Source: Synchiropus splendidus
Taxonomy: Eukaryota; Chordata; Actinopteri; Syngnathiformes; Callionymidae
Assembly (NCBI RefSeq): GCF_027744825.2
Contig: NC_071339.1
Span: 24,429,501 to 24,493,500, forward strand
Direction: 5' to 3'
Length of the DNA: 64,000 bases
Shown in pieces: positions 32,252 through 44,080 of this stretch (positions are counted from its first letter, which is position 1; each line of letters starts with the position of its first letter). A program made the translations under genes and the position numbers. A model generated the notes under the pieces. The model made no database searches. It was not told the DNA's origin and worked only from the letters and a program-made list of their open reading frames with translations.

Positions 32252-32291
32252 CCAGTAGTTGGTTTCCTCATGGGAGGAAACCAACTACTGG
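32252..32291. repeat. Perfect hairpin 1 of 3
   Basis: Arms CCAGTAGTTGGTTTCCTC (32252-32269) and its exact reverse complement (32274-32291) enclose a four-base loop, ATGG. Confidence 0.95.
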
Positions 32292-32331
32292 TACGCAGCG
32301 CCTACTGTGTGATACAGTAGGCGCTGCGTAC
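32291..32331. repeat. Perfect hairpin 2 of 3
   Basis: Arms GTACGCAGCGCCTACTGT (32291-32308) and its exact reverse complement (32314-32331) enclose the loop GTGAT. It shares its first base with the end of hairpin 1. The left arm plus loop also matches 27822-27849 in DIRS C at 26 of 28 positions. Confidence 0.95.
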
Positions 32332-32336
32332 GTGTG

Positions 32337-32382
32337 TAAACTACGTGTGTGGAGTGTGTGGAGCAGCCACACACGTAGTTTA
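32337..32382. repeat. Perfect hairpin 3 of 3
   Basis: Arms TAAACTACGTGTGTGG (32337-32352) and its exact reverse complement (32367-32382) enclose a 14-base loop. A run of T follows at about 32386-32396. Confidence 0.95.
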
Positions 32383-32495
32383 TTCCTTTTTTTTTTCAAA
32401 AAGATAGGCAGGAGGCAACTAATCACTACTTGAGCAAGCTACCTGCTACTGACGACTGCCGCTACGGCAACAAAAAACTCGCGTTCGGTGAGAAC
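32383..32495. other. Right subterminal region of the Harbinger element
   Basis: Sequence between the last hairpin and the terminus, with no open frame. It contains a T-rich run and GC-richer sequence (GACGACTGCCGCTACGGC) close to the end. Confidence 0.4.
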
Positions 32496-32501
32496 GTACC
32501 T
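32496..32501 (-). repeat. Right terminal inverted repeat (core)
   Basis: GTACCT, inverse of AGGTAC at 29418-29423, directly followed by the TAA duplication. Confidence 0.6.
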
Positions 32502-32504
32502 TAA
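32502..32504. other. Target-site duplication TAA, right
   Basis: Partner of 29415-29417. Joining GTGAACAGATAA to AAGAACCCGTATTCAGCC gives a diverged satellite unit with the same length as the intact neighbour at 32684-32713. Confidence 0.75.
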
Positions 32505-32740
32505 AAGAACCCGTATTCAGCCCAAGAAAAGGTGGTTCACAGACCGACAAAAATAAAAATGTTGCTAACTCTTTGAAACCACTATAAACAGGTTAAAACC
32601 CTACTGCATCTACTAGAAAGACCGTTTCTACTATTTTGGCAGGTAGAATTTTCATGTTCAGAGGCCTCGCTGAGCAATGAGTGAACAGTACAGAAAACGC
32701 GTTTTCAGCCAGAGTGACGGTGGTTTTGAGACTGACAAAC
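32502..32740 (+). repeat. Diverged right-array edge
   Basis: About 1.3 diverged satellite units: AAAATGTTGCTAACTC, TCTACTAGAAAGACC, TTTTCATGTTCAGAGGC and CAGAAAACGCGTTTTCAGCC. It continues without a break into the regular array at about 32740 and, across the Harbinger insertion, from the units at 29101-29414. Confidence 0.88.
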
Positions 32741-33340
32741 ATAAAAATGTTGATAACTTTCGAAAAACACTTCAGACAGCTTAGATTTGATGTGAAACTA
32801 CTAGAAAGACCCTTTCTGCTATAGTGGGAGGTGAAAATTTCATGTTCGGAAGCTTCCCTGCAAAGTTATGGCACAATGCAGAAAACGCGTTTTCAGCCGG
32901 AGATAAGGTGGGTTCCGTAACGCCAAACATAAAAATGTTGATAACCTTGGAAAAACACTTCAGACAGCTTGGATTTGATGTGCAACTACTTGAAAGACCC
33001 TTTCTGCTATAGCGGGAGGTGAAAATGTCATGTGCTGAAGCTTCCTTGCAAAGTTATGAAAAATGCAGAAAACGCGTTTTCAGCCTGAGATAAGGTGGGT
33101 TCCGGAACGCCAAACATAAAAATGTTGATAACTTTGGAAAAACACTTCGGACAGCTTAGATTTGATGTGCAACTACTCGAAAGAACCTTTCTGCTACAGT
33201 GGGATGTGAAAATTTAATGTTCTGAAGCTTCCCTGCAAAGTTATGCCACAAAGCAGCAACCGCGTTTTCAGCCTGAGATAAGGTGGGTTCCGGAACGCCA
33301 AACATACAAATGTTGATAACTTTCGAAAAACACTTCATAC

Positions 33341-33732
33341 AGCTTAGATTTTAATGTGCTACTCCTCGAAAGACCCTTTCTGCTATAGTGGGAGGTGAAA
33401 ATTTCATGTTCTGAAGCTTCCCTGCAAAGTTATGGCAAAATGCAGAAAACGCGTTTTTAGCTTGAGATAAGGTCGAATCCGGAACGCCAAACATAAAAAT
33501 GTTGATAACTTTGGAAAAACACTTCAGACAGCTTCGATTTGATGTGCAACTGCTTGAAAACCTGTTTTTGCTATAGTGGGATCTGAAAATTTCATGTTCT
33601 GAAGCATCCCTGCAAGGTTATGCAACAAAGCAGAAACCGCGTTTTCAGCCTGAGATAAGGTGGGTTCCGGAGCGCCAAACATAAAAATGTTGATAACTTT
33701 CGAAAAACACTTCAGACAGCTTAGATTTGATG
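33341..33732 (+). repeat. 392-bp satellite block, exact copy 30 units away
   Basis: Identical to 38987-39378 (offset 5646 bp, about 30 units). It has rare variants in the same order: TTTTAATGTGCTACTCCTCG, GCGTTTTTAGCTTGAG, CTGCTTGAAAACCTG, GGATCTGAAAATTTC and AAACCGCGTTTTCAG. Flanking units differ, so the block was copied recently as a short segment. Confidence 0.92.
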
Positions 33733-35824
33733 AGCAACTACTAGAAAGACCCTTTCTGCTATAGTGGGAGGTGAACATTTTATGTTCTGAAGCTTCCCTG
33801 CAAATTTATGGCACAATGTAGAAAACGCGTTTTCAGCATGATATAAGGAGGGTTCCGGAACGCCAAACATAAAAATGTTGATAACTTTGGAAAAACACTT
33901 CAGACAGCTTAGACTTGATGTGCAACTACTAGAAAGACCATTTCTGCTTTAGTGGGAGGTGAAAATTCCATGTTCTGAAGCTTCCTTGCAAAGTTATTAC
34001 ACAATGCGTAAAACGCGTTTACAGCCTGAGATGAGGTCGATTCCGGAACGCCCACCATAAAAATGTTGATAACTTTGGGAAAACACTTCAGACAGCTTAG
34101 ATTTGATGTGCAACTACGAGAAAGACCCTTTCTGCTATAGTGGGAGGTGAAAATTTTATGTTCTGAAGCTTTCCTGCAAAGTTATGGCACAAAGGAGAAA
34201 AAACGTTTTCAGCCAGAGATAAGGTGGGTTCCGGAACGCCAAACATAAAAATTTTGATAACTTTCGAAAAACACTTCAGACAGCTTAGATTTGATGTGCA
34301 ACTGCGAGAAAAACCCTTTTTGCTAGAGTGGGATGTGAAAATTTCTTATTCTGAAGCTTCTCTGCAAAGTTACGGCACAATGCGTAAAACGCGTTTTCAG
34401 CCTGAGATAAGGTCGATTCCGGAAGGCCAAACATGAAACAGTTGATGACTTTGGAAAAACACTTCAGACAGCTTAGATTTGATGTACAACTACTAGAAAG
34501 ACCCTTTCTGCCATAGTGGGTGGTGAAATTTTCATATTCTGAAGCTTCCCTCCAAAGTTATGGCACAATGAAGAAAACGCCCTTTCATCCTGAGATAAGG
34601 TCGATTCCGGAACGGCAAACATAAAAATGTTGATAACTTTGGAAAAACACTTCAGACTGCTTAGATTTGATGTGCAACTACGAGAAAGAACCTTTCTGAT
34701 ATAGTGAGAGGTGAAATTTTCATGTTCTGAGGCTTCACTGCAAAGTTATGGGACAATGCAGAAAACGCATTTTCAGCCTGAGAAAAGGTCGATTCCGGAA
34801 CGCCAAACATAAAAATGTTGATAACTTTGGAAAAACACTTCAGACAGCTTAGATTTGATGTGCAACTACTAGAAAGGCCCTTTCTACTATAGTGAGAGGT
34901 GAAAATGTCATGTTCTGAGGCTTCACTGCAAAGTTATGGCACAATGCGTAAAACGCGTTTTCAGTTTGAGATAATGTCGATTCCGGAACGCCAAACATAA
35001 AAATATTGATAACTTTGGAAAAACACTTCAGACAGCTTCGATTTGATGTGCAACGACTAGAAAGACCCTTTCTGTGATAGTGGGAGGTGAAAATTTCATG
35101 TTCTGAAGCTTCCCTGCAAAGTTATGGCACAATGCAGAAAACGCATTTTCAGCCTGAGATAAGGTGGGTTCCGGAACGCCAAACATAAAAAAGTTGATAA
35201 CTTTGGAAAAACACTTCAGACTGCATAGAATTAATGTGCAACTACTAGAAAGACCATTTCTGCTATAGTGGGAGGTGAAAATAAAATTTTATGTTCTGAA
35301 GCTTAACTGCAAAGTTATGGCACAATGCAGAAAAAGCGTTTTCAGCCTGAGATAAGGTCGATTCCGGAACGCCAAACATAAAAACGTTGATAACGTTGGA
35401 AAAACACTTCAGACTGCTTAGAGTTAATGTGCAACTACTAGAAAGACCATTTCTGCGAAAGTGGGAGGTGAACATTCCATGTTCTCAAGCGTCCCTGCAA
35501 AGTTATGGCACAATGCAGAAAACGCGTTTTCAGCCTGAGATAAGGTCGATTCCGGAAGGCCAAACATAAAAATGTTGATAACTTTGGAAAAACACTTCAG
35601 ACAGCTTAGATTTGATGTGCAACTACGAGAAAGAACCTTTCTGATATAGTGAGAGGTGAAATTTTCATGTTCTGAGGCTTCACTGCAAAGTTATGGGACA
35701 ATGCAGAAAACGCATTTTCAGCCTGAGAAAAGGTCGATTCCGGAACGCCAAACATAAAAATGTTGATAACTTTGGAAAAACACTTCAGACAGCTTAGATT
35801 TGATGTGCAACTACTAGAAAGACC

Positions 35825-35995
35825 CTTTCTGCTTTTGTGGGATGAGAAAATTTCATGTTCTGAAGCTTCCCTGCACAGTTATGGCAAAATGCAGAAAACG
35901 CGTTTTCAGCCTGAAATAAGGTGGATTCCGGAACGCCAAAGATAAAAATGTTGATAACTTTGGAAAAACACTTCAGACAGCTAAGATTTGATGTG
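35825..35995 (+). repeat. Satellite unit copied at +2444 bp (13 units)
   Basis: The unit with GCTTTTGTGGGATGAG, CTGCACAGTTATGG, CTGAAATAAGG and CGCCAAAGATAAAAATG recurs at 38269-38439 with the same sequence. The offset is exactly 13 x 188 bp. Confidence 0.88.
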
Positions 35996-36339
35996 CAACT
36001 ACTAGAAAGACCCTTTCTGCTATAGTGGGAGGTGAAAATTTCATGTTCTGAAGCTTCTCTGCAAAGTTATGGCACAATGCAGAAAACGCGTTTTCAGCCT
36101 GAGATGAGGTCGATTCCGGAACGCCGAACATAAAAATGTTGAGAACTTTGGAAAAACACGTCAGACAGCTTAGATTTAATGTGCAACTGCTAGAAACACC
36201 CTTTCTGCTATAGTGGGAGGTGAAATTTTCATGTTCTGAAGCTTCCCTGCAAAGTTATGGCACGATGCAGAAAACGTGTTTTCAGACTGAGATAAGGTTG
36301 GTTCCGGAACGCCAAACATAAAAATGTTGATAACTTTGG

Positions 36340-37100
36340 AAAACCACTTCAGACAGCTTAGATTTGATGTGCAACTACTAGAAAGACCCTTTCTGCGATA
36401 GTGGGACTTGAAAATTTCATGTTCGGAAGCATCCATGCAAAGTTATGGCACAATGCAGAAAACGCGTTTTCAGCCAGAGATAAGGTAGATTCTGGAACGC
36501 CAAACATAAAAATGTTGATAATTTTGGAAAAACACGTCAGACAGCTTAGATTTGATGTGCAACTACTCGAAAGACCCTTTCTGCTATAGTGGGAGGTGAA
36601 AATTTCATGTTCTGAAGCTTCCCTGCAAAGTTATGGCACAATGCAGAAAATGCGTTTTTAGCCTGAGATAAGGCCGATTCCGGAATGCCAAACATAAAAA
36701 TGTTGATAACTTTGGAAAAACACTTCAGACAGCTTAGATTTGATGTGCAACTACTAGAAAGACCCTTTCTGCGATAGTGGGACATGAAAATTTCATGTTC
36801 GGAAGCATCCATGCAAAGTTATGGCACAATGCAAAAAACGCGTTTTCAGCCTGAGATAAGGTCGATTCCGGAACGCCAAACATAAAAATGTTGATAACTT
36901 TCGAAAAACACTTCAGACAGCTTAGATTTGATGTGCAACTACTAAAAAGACCCTTTCTGCTATAGTAGGAGGCCAAAATTTCATGTTCGGAAGCAACCAT
37001 GCAAAGTTATGGCACAATGCGTAAAACGCGTTTTCAGCCTGAGATAAGGTAGATTCTGGAACGCCAAACATAAAAATGTTGATAACTTTTGAAAAACACT
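36340..37100 (+). repeat. Four-unit higher-order repeat, copy 1
   Basis: Nearly identical to about 37092-37850, offset 752 bp (4 units). The shared signature is CTGCGATAGTGGGACATG, TTCGGAAGCATCCATG, CTACTAAAAAGACCC and TATAGTAGGAGGCC. Related units recur again around 40495, about 20 units from copy 1. Confidence 0.88.
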
Positions 37101-40100
37101 CCAGACAGCTTGGATTTGATGTGCAACTGCTAGAAACACCCTTTCTGTTGTAGTGGGATGTGAAAATTTCATGTTCTTAAGCTTCTCTGCAAAGTTATGG
37201 CACGATGCAGAAAACGTGTTTTCAGACTGAGATAAGGTCGATTCCGGAACGCCAAACATAAAAATGTTGATAACTTTGGAAAAACACGTCAGACAGCTTA
37301 GATTTGATGTGCAACTACTCGAAAGACCCTTTCTGCTATAGTGGGAGGTGAAAATTTCATGTTCTGAAGCTTCCCTGCAAAGTTATGGCACAATGCAGAA
37401 AACGCGTTTTCAGCCTGAGATAAGGTCGATTCCGGAATGCCAAACATAAAAATGTTGATAACTTTGGAAAAACACTTCAGACAGCTTAGATTTGATGTGC
37501 AACTACTAGAAAGACCCTTTCTGCGATAGTGGGACATGAAAATTTCATGTTCGGAAGCATCCATGCAAAGTTATGGCACAATGCAAAAAACACGTTTTCA
37601 GCCTGAGATAAGGTCGATTCCGGAACGCCAAACATAAAAATGTTGATAACTTTGGAAAAACACTTCAGACAGCTTAGATTTGATGTGCAACTACTAAAAA
37701 GACCCTTTCTGCTATAGTAGGAGGCCAAAATTTCATGTTCGGAAGCATCCATGCAAAGTTATGGCACAATGCAGAAAACGCGTTTTCAGCCTGAGATAAG
37801 GTCGATTCCGGAACGCCAAACATAAAAACGTTGATAACTTTTGAAAAACACTTCAGACAGCTTAGATTTGATGTGCAACTGCTAGAAACACCCTTTCTGT
37901 TGTAGTGGGAGGTGAAAATTTCATGTTCTGAAGCTTCTCTGCAAAGTAATGGCACAATGCAGAAAACGCGTTTTCAGCCAGAGATGAGGTCGATTCCGGA
38001 ACGCCGAACATAAAAATGTTGATAACTTTGGAAAAACATTTCAGACAGCTTAGATTTGATGTGCAAGTACTAGAAAGACCCTTTCTGCTATAGTGGGATG
38101 TGAAAATTTCATGTTCTGAAGCTTCCCTGCAAAGTTATGCCACAATGCAGAAAACGCATTTTCAGCCTGAGATTAGGTGGGTTCCGGAAGGCCAAACATG
38201 AAAATGTTGATAACTTTGGAAAAACACTTCAGACAGCTTAGATTTGATGTGCAACTACGAGAAAGAACCTTTCTGCTTTTGTGGGATGAGAAAATTTCAT
38301 GTTCTGAAGCTTCCCTGCACAGTTATGGCAAAATGCAGAAAACGCGTTTTCAGCCTGAAATAAGGTGGATTCCGGAACGCCAAAGATAAAAATGTTGATA
38401 ACTTTGGAAAAACACTTCAGACAGCTAAGATTTGATGTGCAACTACTAGAAAGACCCTTTCTGCTATAGTGGGATGTGAACATTTCATGTTCTGAAGCTT
38501 CCCTGTAAAGTTATGGCAAAATGCGTAAAACACGTTTTCAGCCTGAGTTAAGGTAGATTCTGGAACGCCAAACATAAAAATGTTGATAACTTTTGAAAAA
38601 CACTTCAGACAGCTTGGATTTGATGTGCAACTGCTAGAAACACCCTTTCTGTTGTAGTGGGATGTGAAAATTTCATGTTCTTAAGCTTCTCTGCAAAGTA
38701 ATGGCACAATGCAGAAAACGCGTTTTCAGCCTGAGATGAGGTCGATTCCGGAAGGCCAAACATAAAAATGTTGATAACTTTGGAAAAACACGTCAGACAG
38801 CTTAGATTTGATGTGCAACTACTCGAAAGACCCTTTCTGCTATAGTGGGAGATGAAATTTTCATGTTCTGAAGCTTCCCTCCAAATTTATGGCACAATGC
38901 AGAAAACGCGTTTTCAGCCAGAGATAAGGTCGATTCCGGAACGGCAAACATAAAAATGTTGATAACTTTGGAAAAACACTTCAGACAGCTTAGATTTTAA
39001 TGTGCTACTCCTCGAAAGACCCTTTCTGCTATAGTGGGAGGTGAAAATTTCATGTTCTGAAGCTTCCCTGCAAAGTTATGGCAAAATGCAGAAAACGCGT
39101 TTTTAGCTTGAGATAAGGTCGAATCCGGAACGCCAAACATAAAAATGTTGATAACTTTGGAAAAACACTTCAGACAGCTTCGATTTGATGTGCAACTGCT
39201 TGAAAACCTGTTTTTGCTATAGTGGGATCTGAAAATTTCATGTTCTGAAGCATCCCTGCAAGGTTATGCAACAAAGCAGAAACCGCGTTTTCAGCCTGAG
39301 ATAAGGTGGGTTCCGGAGCGCCAAACATAAAAATGTTGATAACTTTCGAAAAACACTTCAGACAGCTTAGATTTGATGTGCAAGTACTAGAAAGACCCTT
39401 TCTGCTATAGTGGGATGTGAAAATTTCATGTTCTGAAGCTTCCCTGCAAAGTTATGCCACAATGCAGAAAACACATTTTCAGCCTGAGATTAGGTGGGTT
39501 CCGGAAGGCCAAACATAAAAATGTTGATAACTTTGGAAAAACACTTCAGACAGCTTAGATTAGATGTGCAACAACTAGAAAGACCCTTTCTACAATAGTG
39601 GGAGGTGAAATTTTCATGTTCTGAAGCTTCTCTGCAAAGTTATGGGACAATGCAAATAACACGTTTTCAGCCTGAGATAAGGTGGGTTCCGGAACGCCAA
39701 ACATAAAAATGTTGATAACTTTGGAAAAACACTTCAGACAGCTTAGATTTGATGTGCAACTACTAGAAAGACCCTTTCTGCTATAGTGGGTGGTGAACAT
39801 TTCATGTTCTGAAGATTCCCTGCAAAGTTATGGCACGATGCAGAAAACGCGTTTTCAGCCAGAGATAAGGTCGATTCCGGAACGCCAAACATAAAAATGT
39901 TGATAACTTTCGAAAAACACTTCAGACAGCTTAGATTTGATGTGCAACTACTAGAAAGACCCTTTCTGCTATAGTGGGATGTGAACATTTCATGTTCTGA
40001 AGCTTCCCTGTAAAGTTATGGCAAAATGCGTAAAACGCGTTTTCAGCCTGAGATAAGGTAGATTCTGGAACGCCAAACATAAAAATGTTGATAACTTTTG

Positions 40101-41524
40101 AAAAACACTTCAGACAGCTTGGATTTGATGTGCAACTGCTAGAAAGACCCTTTCTGTTGTAGTGGGATGTGAAAATTTCATGTTCTTAAGCTTCTCTGCA
40201 AAGTAATGGCACAATGCAGAAAACGCGTTTTCAGCCTGAGATGAGGTCGATTCCGGAACGCCAAACATAAAAATGTTGATAACTTTGGAAAAACACGTCA
40301 GACAGCTTAGATTTGATGTGCAACTACTCGAAAGACCCTTTCTGCTATAGTGGGAGATGAAACTTTCATGTTCTGAAGCTTCCCTCCAAATTTATGGCAC
40401 AATGCAGAAAACGCGTTTTCAGCCAGAGATAAGGTCGATTCCGGAACGGCAAACATAAAAATGTTGATAACTTTGGAAAAACACTTCAGACAGCTTAGAT
40501 TTGATGTGCAACTACTAGAAAGACCCTTTCTGCGATAGTGGGACATGAAAATTTCATGTTCGGAAGCATCCATGCAACGTTATGGCACAATGCAGAAAAC
40601 GCGTTTTCAGCCTGAGATGAGGTGGGTTCCGGAACGCCAAACATAAAAATGTTGATAACTTTGGAAAAACACTTCAGACAGCTTAGATTTGATGTGCAAC
40701 TACTAGAAAGACCCTTTCTGCTACAGTGGGAGGTGAACATTTCATGTTCTGAAGCTTCCCTGTAAAGTTATGTCACAATGCGTAAAACGCGTTTTCAGCC
40801 TGAGATAAGGTCGATTCCGGAAGGCCAAACATAAAAATGTTGATAACTTTTGAAAAACACTTCAGACAGCTTAGATTTGATGTGCAACTGAAAGAAACAC
40901 CCTTTCTGTTGTAGTGGGAGGTGAAAATTTCATGTTCTGAAGCTTGTCTGCAAAGTAATGGCACAATGCAGAAAACGCGTTTTCAGCCTGAGATGAGGTC
41001 GATTCCGGAACGCCGAACATAAAAATGTTGATAACTTTGGAAAAACACGTCAGACAGCTTAGATTTGATGTGCAACTGCTAGAAACACCCTTTCTGCTAT
41101 AGTGGGAGGTGAAATTTTCATGTTCTGAAGCTTCCCTCCAAATTTATGGCACAATGCTGAAAACGCGTTTTCAGCCTGAGATAAGGTCGATTCCGGAACG
41201 CCAAACATAAAAATGTTGATAACTTTGGAAAATCACTTCTGACCGCACAGATTTGATGTGCAACTACTAGAAAGACCCTTTCTGCTATAGTGGGAGGTGA
41301 AAATTTCATGTTCTGAAGCTTCCCTGCAAAGTTATGGCACAATGCAGAAAACGCGTTTTCAGCCTGAAATAAGGTCGATTCCGGAATGCCAAACATAAAA
41401 ATGTTGATAACTTCGGAAAAACACTTCAGACAGCTTAGATTTGATGTGCAACTACTAGAAAGACCCTTTCTGCGATAGTGGGAAGTGAAAATTTCATGTT
41501 CTAAAGGTTCCCTGCAAAGTTATG

Positions 41525-41960
41525 GCACAATGCGTAAAACGCATTTTCAGCCTGAGATAAGGTCGATTCTGGAACGCCAAACATAAAAATGTTGACAACT
41601 TTCGAAAAACACTTCAGACAGCTTAGATTTGATGTGCAACTACTAGAAAGACCCTTTCTGCTATAGTGGGAGGTCAAAATTTCATGTTCTGAAGCTTCCC
41701 TGGAAAGTTATGGGACAATGCAGAAAACTATTTTTCATCGTGACATAAGGTCGATTCCGGAACGCCAAACATAAAAATGTTGATAACTTTCGAAAAACAC
41801 TTCGGACAGCTTCGATTTGATGTGCAACTACTAGAAAGTCCCTTTCTGCTATAGTGGGAGGTGAAAATTTCATTTCCTGAAGCTTCCCTGCGAAGTTATG
41901 GCACAATGCGTAAAACGCGTTTTCAGCCTGAGATAAGGTCGATACCGGTACGCCATACTT
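41525..41960 (+). repeat. Block repeated at +564 bp (3 units)
   Basis: Units with GTTGACAACTTTCG, GGAAAGTTATGGGACAATGC and AACTATTTTTCATC, followed by TTTCATTTCCTGAAG, recur at about 42089-42524 in the same order. The offset is three units. Confidence 0.82.
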
Positions 41961-43849
41961 AACAATGTTGATAACTTAGGAAAAACACATCAGACAGTTT
42001 AGATTTGATGTGTAACTACTAGAAAGACCCTTTCTGCTATAGTGGTCGGTTACAATTTGATGTTCGGAAGCTTCCATGCAAAGTTATGGCACAATGCGTA
42101 AAACGCATTTTCAGCCTGAGATAAGGTCGATTCTGGAACGCCAAACATAAAAATGTTGACAACTTTCGAAAAACACTTCAGACAGCTTAGATTTGATGTG
42201 CAACTACTAGAAAGACCCTTTCTGCTATAGTGGGAGGTCAGAATTTCATGTTCTGAAGCTTCCCTGGAAAGTTATGGGACAATGCAGAAAACTATTTTTC
42301 ATCCTGACATAAGGTCGATTCCGGAACGCCAAACATAAAAATGTTGATAACTTTGGAACAACACTTCAGACAGCTTAGATTTGATGTGCAACTACTAGAA
42401 AGTCCCTTTCTGCTATAGTGGAAGGTGAAAATTTCATTTCCTGAAGCTTCCCTGCGAAGTTATGGCACAATGCGTAAAACGCGTTTTCAGCCTGAGATAA
42501 GGTCGATACCGGAACGCCATACATAACAATGTTGATAACTTTGGAAAAACACATCAGACAGCTTAGATTTGATGTGTAACTACTAGAAAGACCCTTTCTG
42601 CTATAGTGGTTGGTTAAAATTTGATGTTCGGAAGCTTCCATGCAAAGTTATGGCACAATGCAGACAATACGTTTTCAGCCTGAGATAAGGTCGATTCTGG
42701 AACGCCAAACATAAAAATGTTGATTACTTTTGAAAAACACTTCAGACAGCTTAGATTTGATGTGCAACTACTAGAAAGACCCTTTCTTCTATAGTGGGAG
42801 GTGAACATTTCATGTTATGAAGCCTCCCTGAGAAGTTATGGCACAATGCAGAAAACGCGTTTTCAGCCAGAGATAAGGTGGATTCCGGAACGCCAAACAT
42901 AAAAATGTTGATAACTTTGGAAAAACACTTCAGACAGCTTAGATTTGATGTGCAACTACTAGAAAGACCCTTTCTGCTATAGTGGGAGGTCAAAATTTCA
43001 TTTTCTGAAGCTTCCCTGCAAAGTTTTGGCACAATGCAGACAACGCGTTTTCAGCCTGAGATAAGGTCGATTACGGAACGGCAAACATAAAAATGTTGAT
43101 AACTTTGGAAAAACACTTCAGACAGCTTAGATTTGATGTGCAACTACTAGAAAGACCCTTTCTGCTATAGTGGGAGGTGAACATTTCATGTTCTGAAGCT
43201 TCCCTGCAAAGTTATGGCACAATGCGTAAAACGCGTTTTCAGCCTGAGATAAGGTCGATTCCGGAACGCCAAACATAAAAATGTTGATAACTTTGGAAAA
43301 ACACTTCAGACAGCTTCGATTTGATGTGCAACTACTAGAAAGACCCTTTCTGCTATAGTGGGAGGTGAACATTTCATGTTCTGAAGATTCCCTGACAAGT
43401 TATGGCACAATGCAGAAAACGCGTTTTCAGCCTGATACAAGGTGGGTTCCGAAACGCAAAACGTAAAAATGTTGATCACTTTGGAAAAACACTTCAGACA
43501 GCATAGATTTGATGTGCAACTACTAGAAAGACCCTCTCTGCTATACTGGGAGGTGAACATTTCATGTTCTAAAGGTTCCCTGCAAAGTTTTGGCACAATG
43601 CGTAAAACGCGTTTTCAGCCTGAGATAAGGTCGATTCCGGAACGCCATACATAACAATGTTGATAACTTTGGAAAAACACTTCAGACAGCTTAGATTTGT
43701 TGTGCAACTACTAGAAGGACCCTTTCTGCTATAGTGGGAGGTGAACATTTCATGTTCTGAAGATTCCCTGACAAGTTATGGCACAATGCAGAAAACGCGT
43801 TTTCAGCCTGATACAAGGTGGGTTCCGGAACGCCAAACATAAAAATGTT

Positions 43850-44080
43850 GATAACTTTGGAAAAACACTTCAGACAGCTTAGATTTGATGTGCAACTACT
43901 AGAAAAACCCTTTCTGCTATAGTGGGAGGTGAACATTTCATGTTCTGAAGCTTCCCTGAGAAGTTATGGCACAATGTAGAAAACGCGTTTTCAGCCTGAG
44001 ATAAGGTGGGTTCCGAAACGCAAAACGTAAAAATGTTGATCACTTTGGAATAACACTTCAGACAGCTTAGATTTGATGTG
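43850..44080 (+). repeat. Block repeated at +1128 bp (6 units)
   Basis: The segment with AGAAAAACCCTTTCTGC, CCTGAGAAGTTATGGC, AATGTAGAAAACGCG, AACGCAAAACGTAAAAATG and GATCACTTTGGAATAACAC recurs at about 44978-45208 with only small differences. The offset is six units. Confidence 0.85.
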
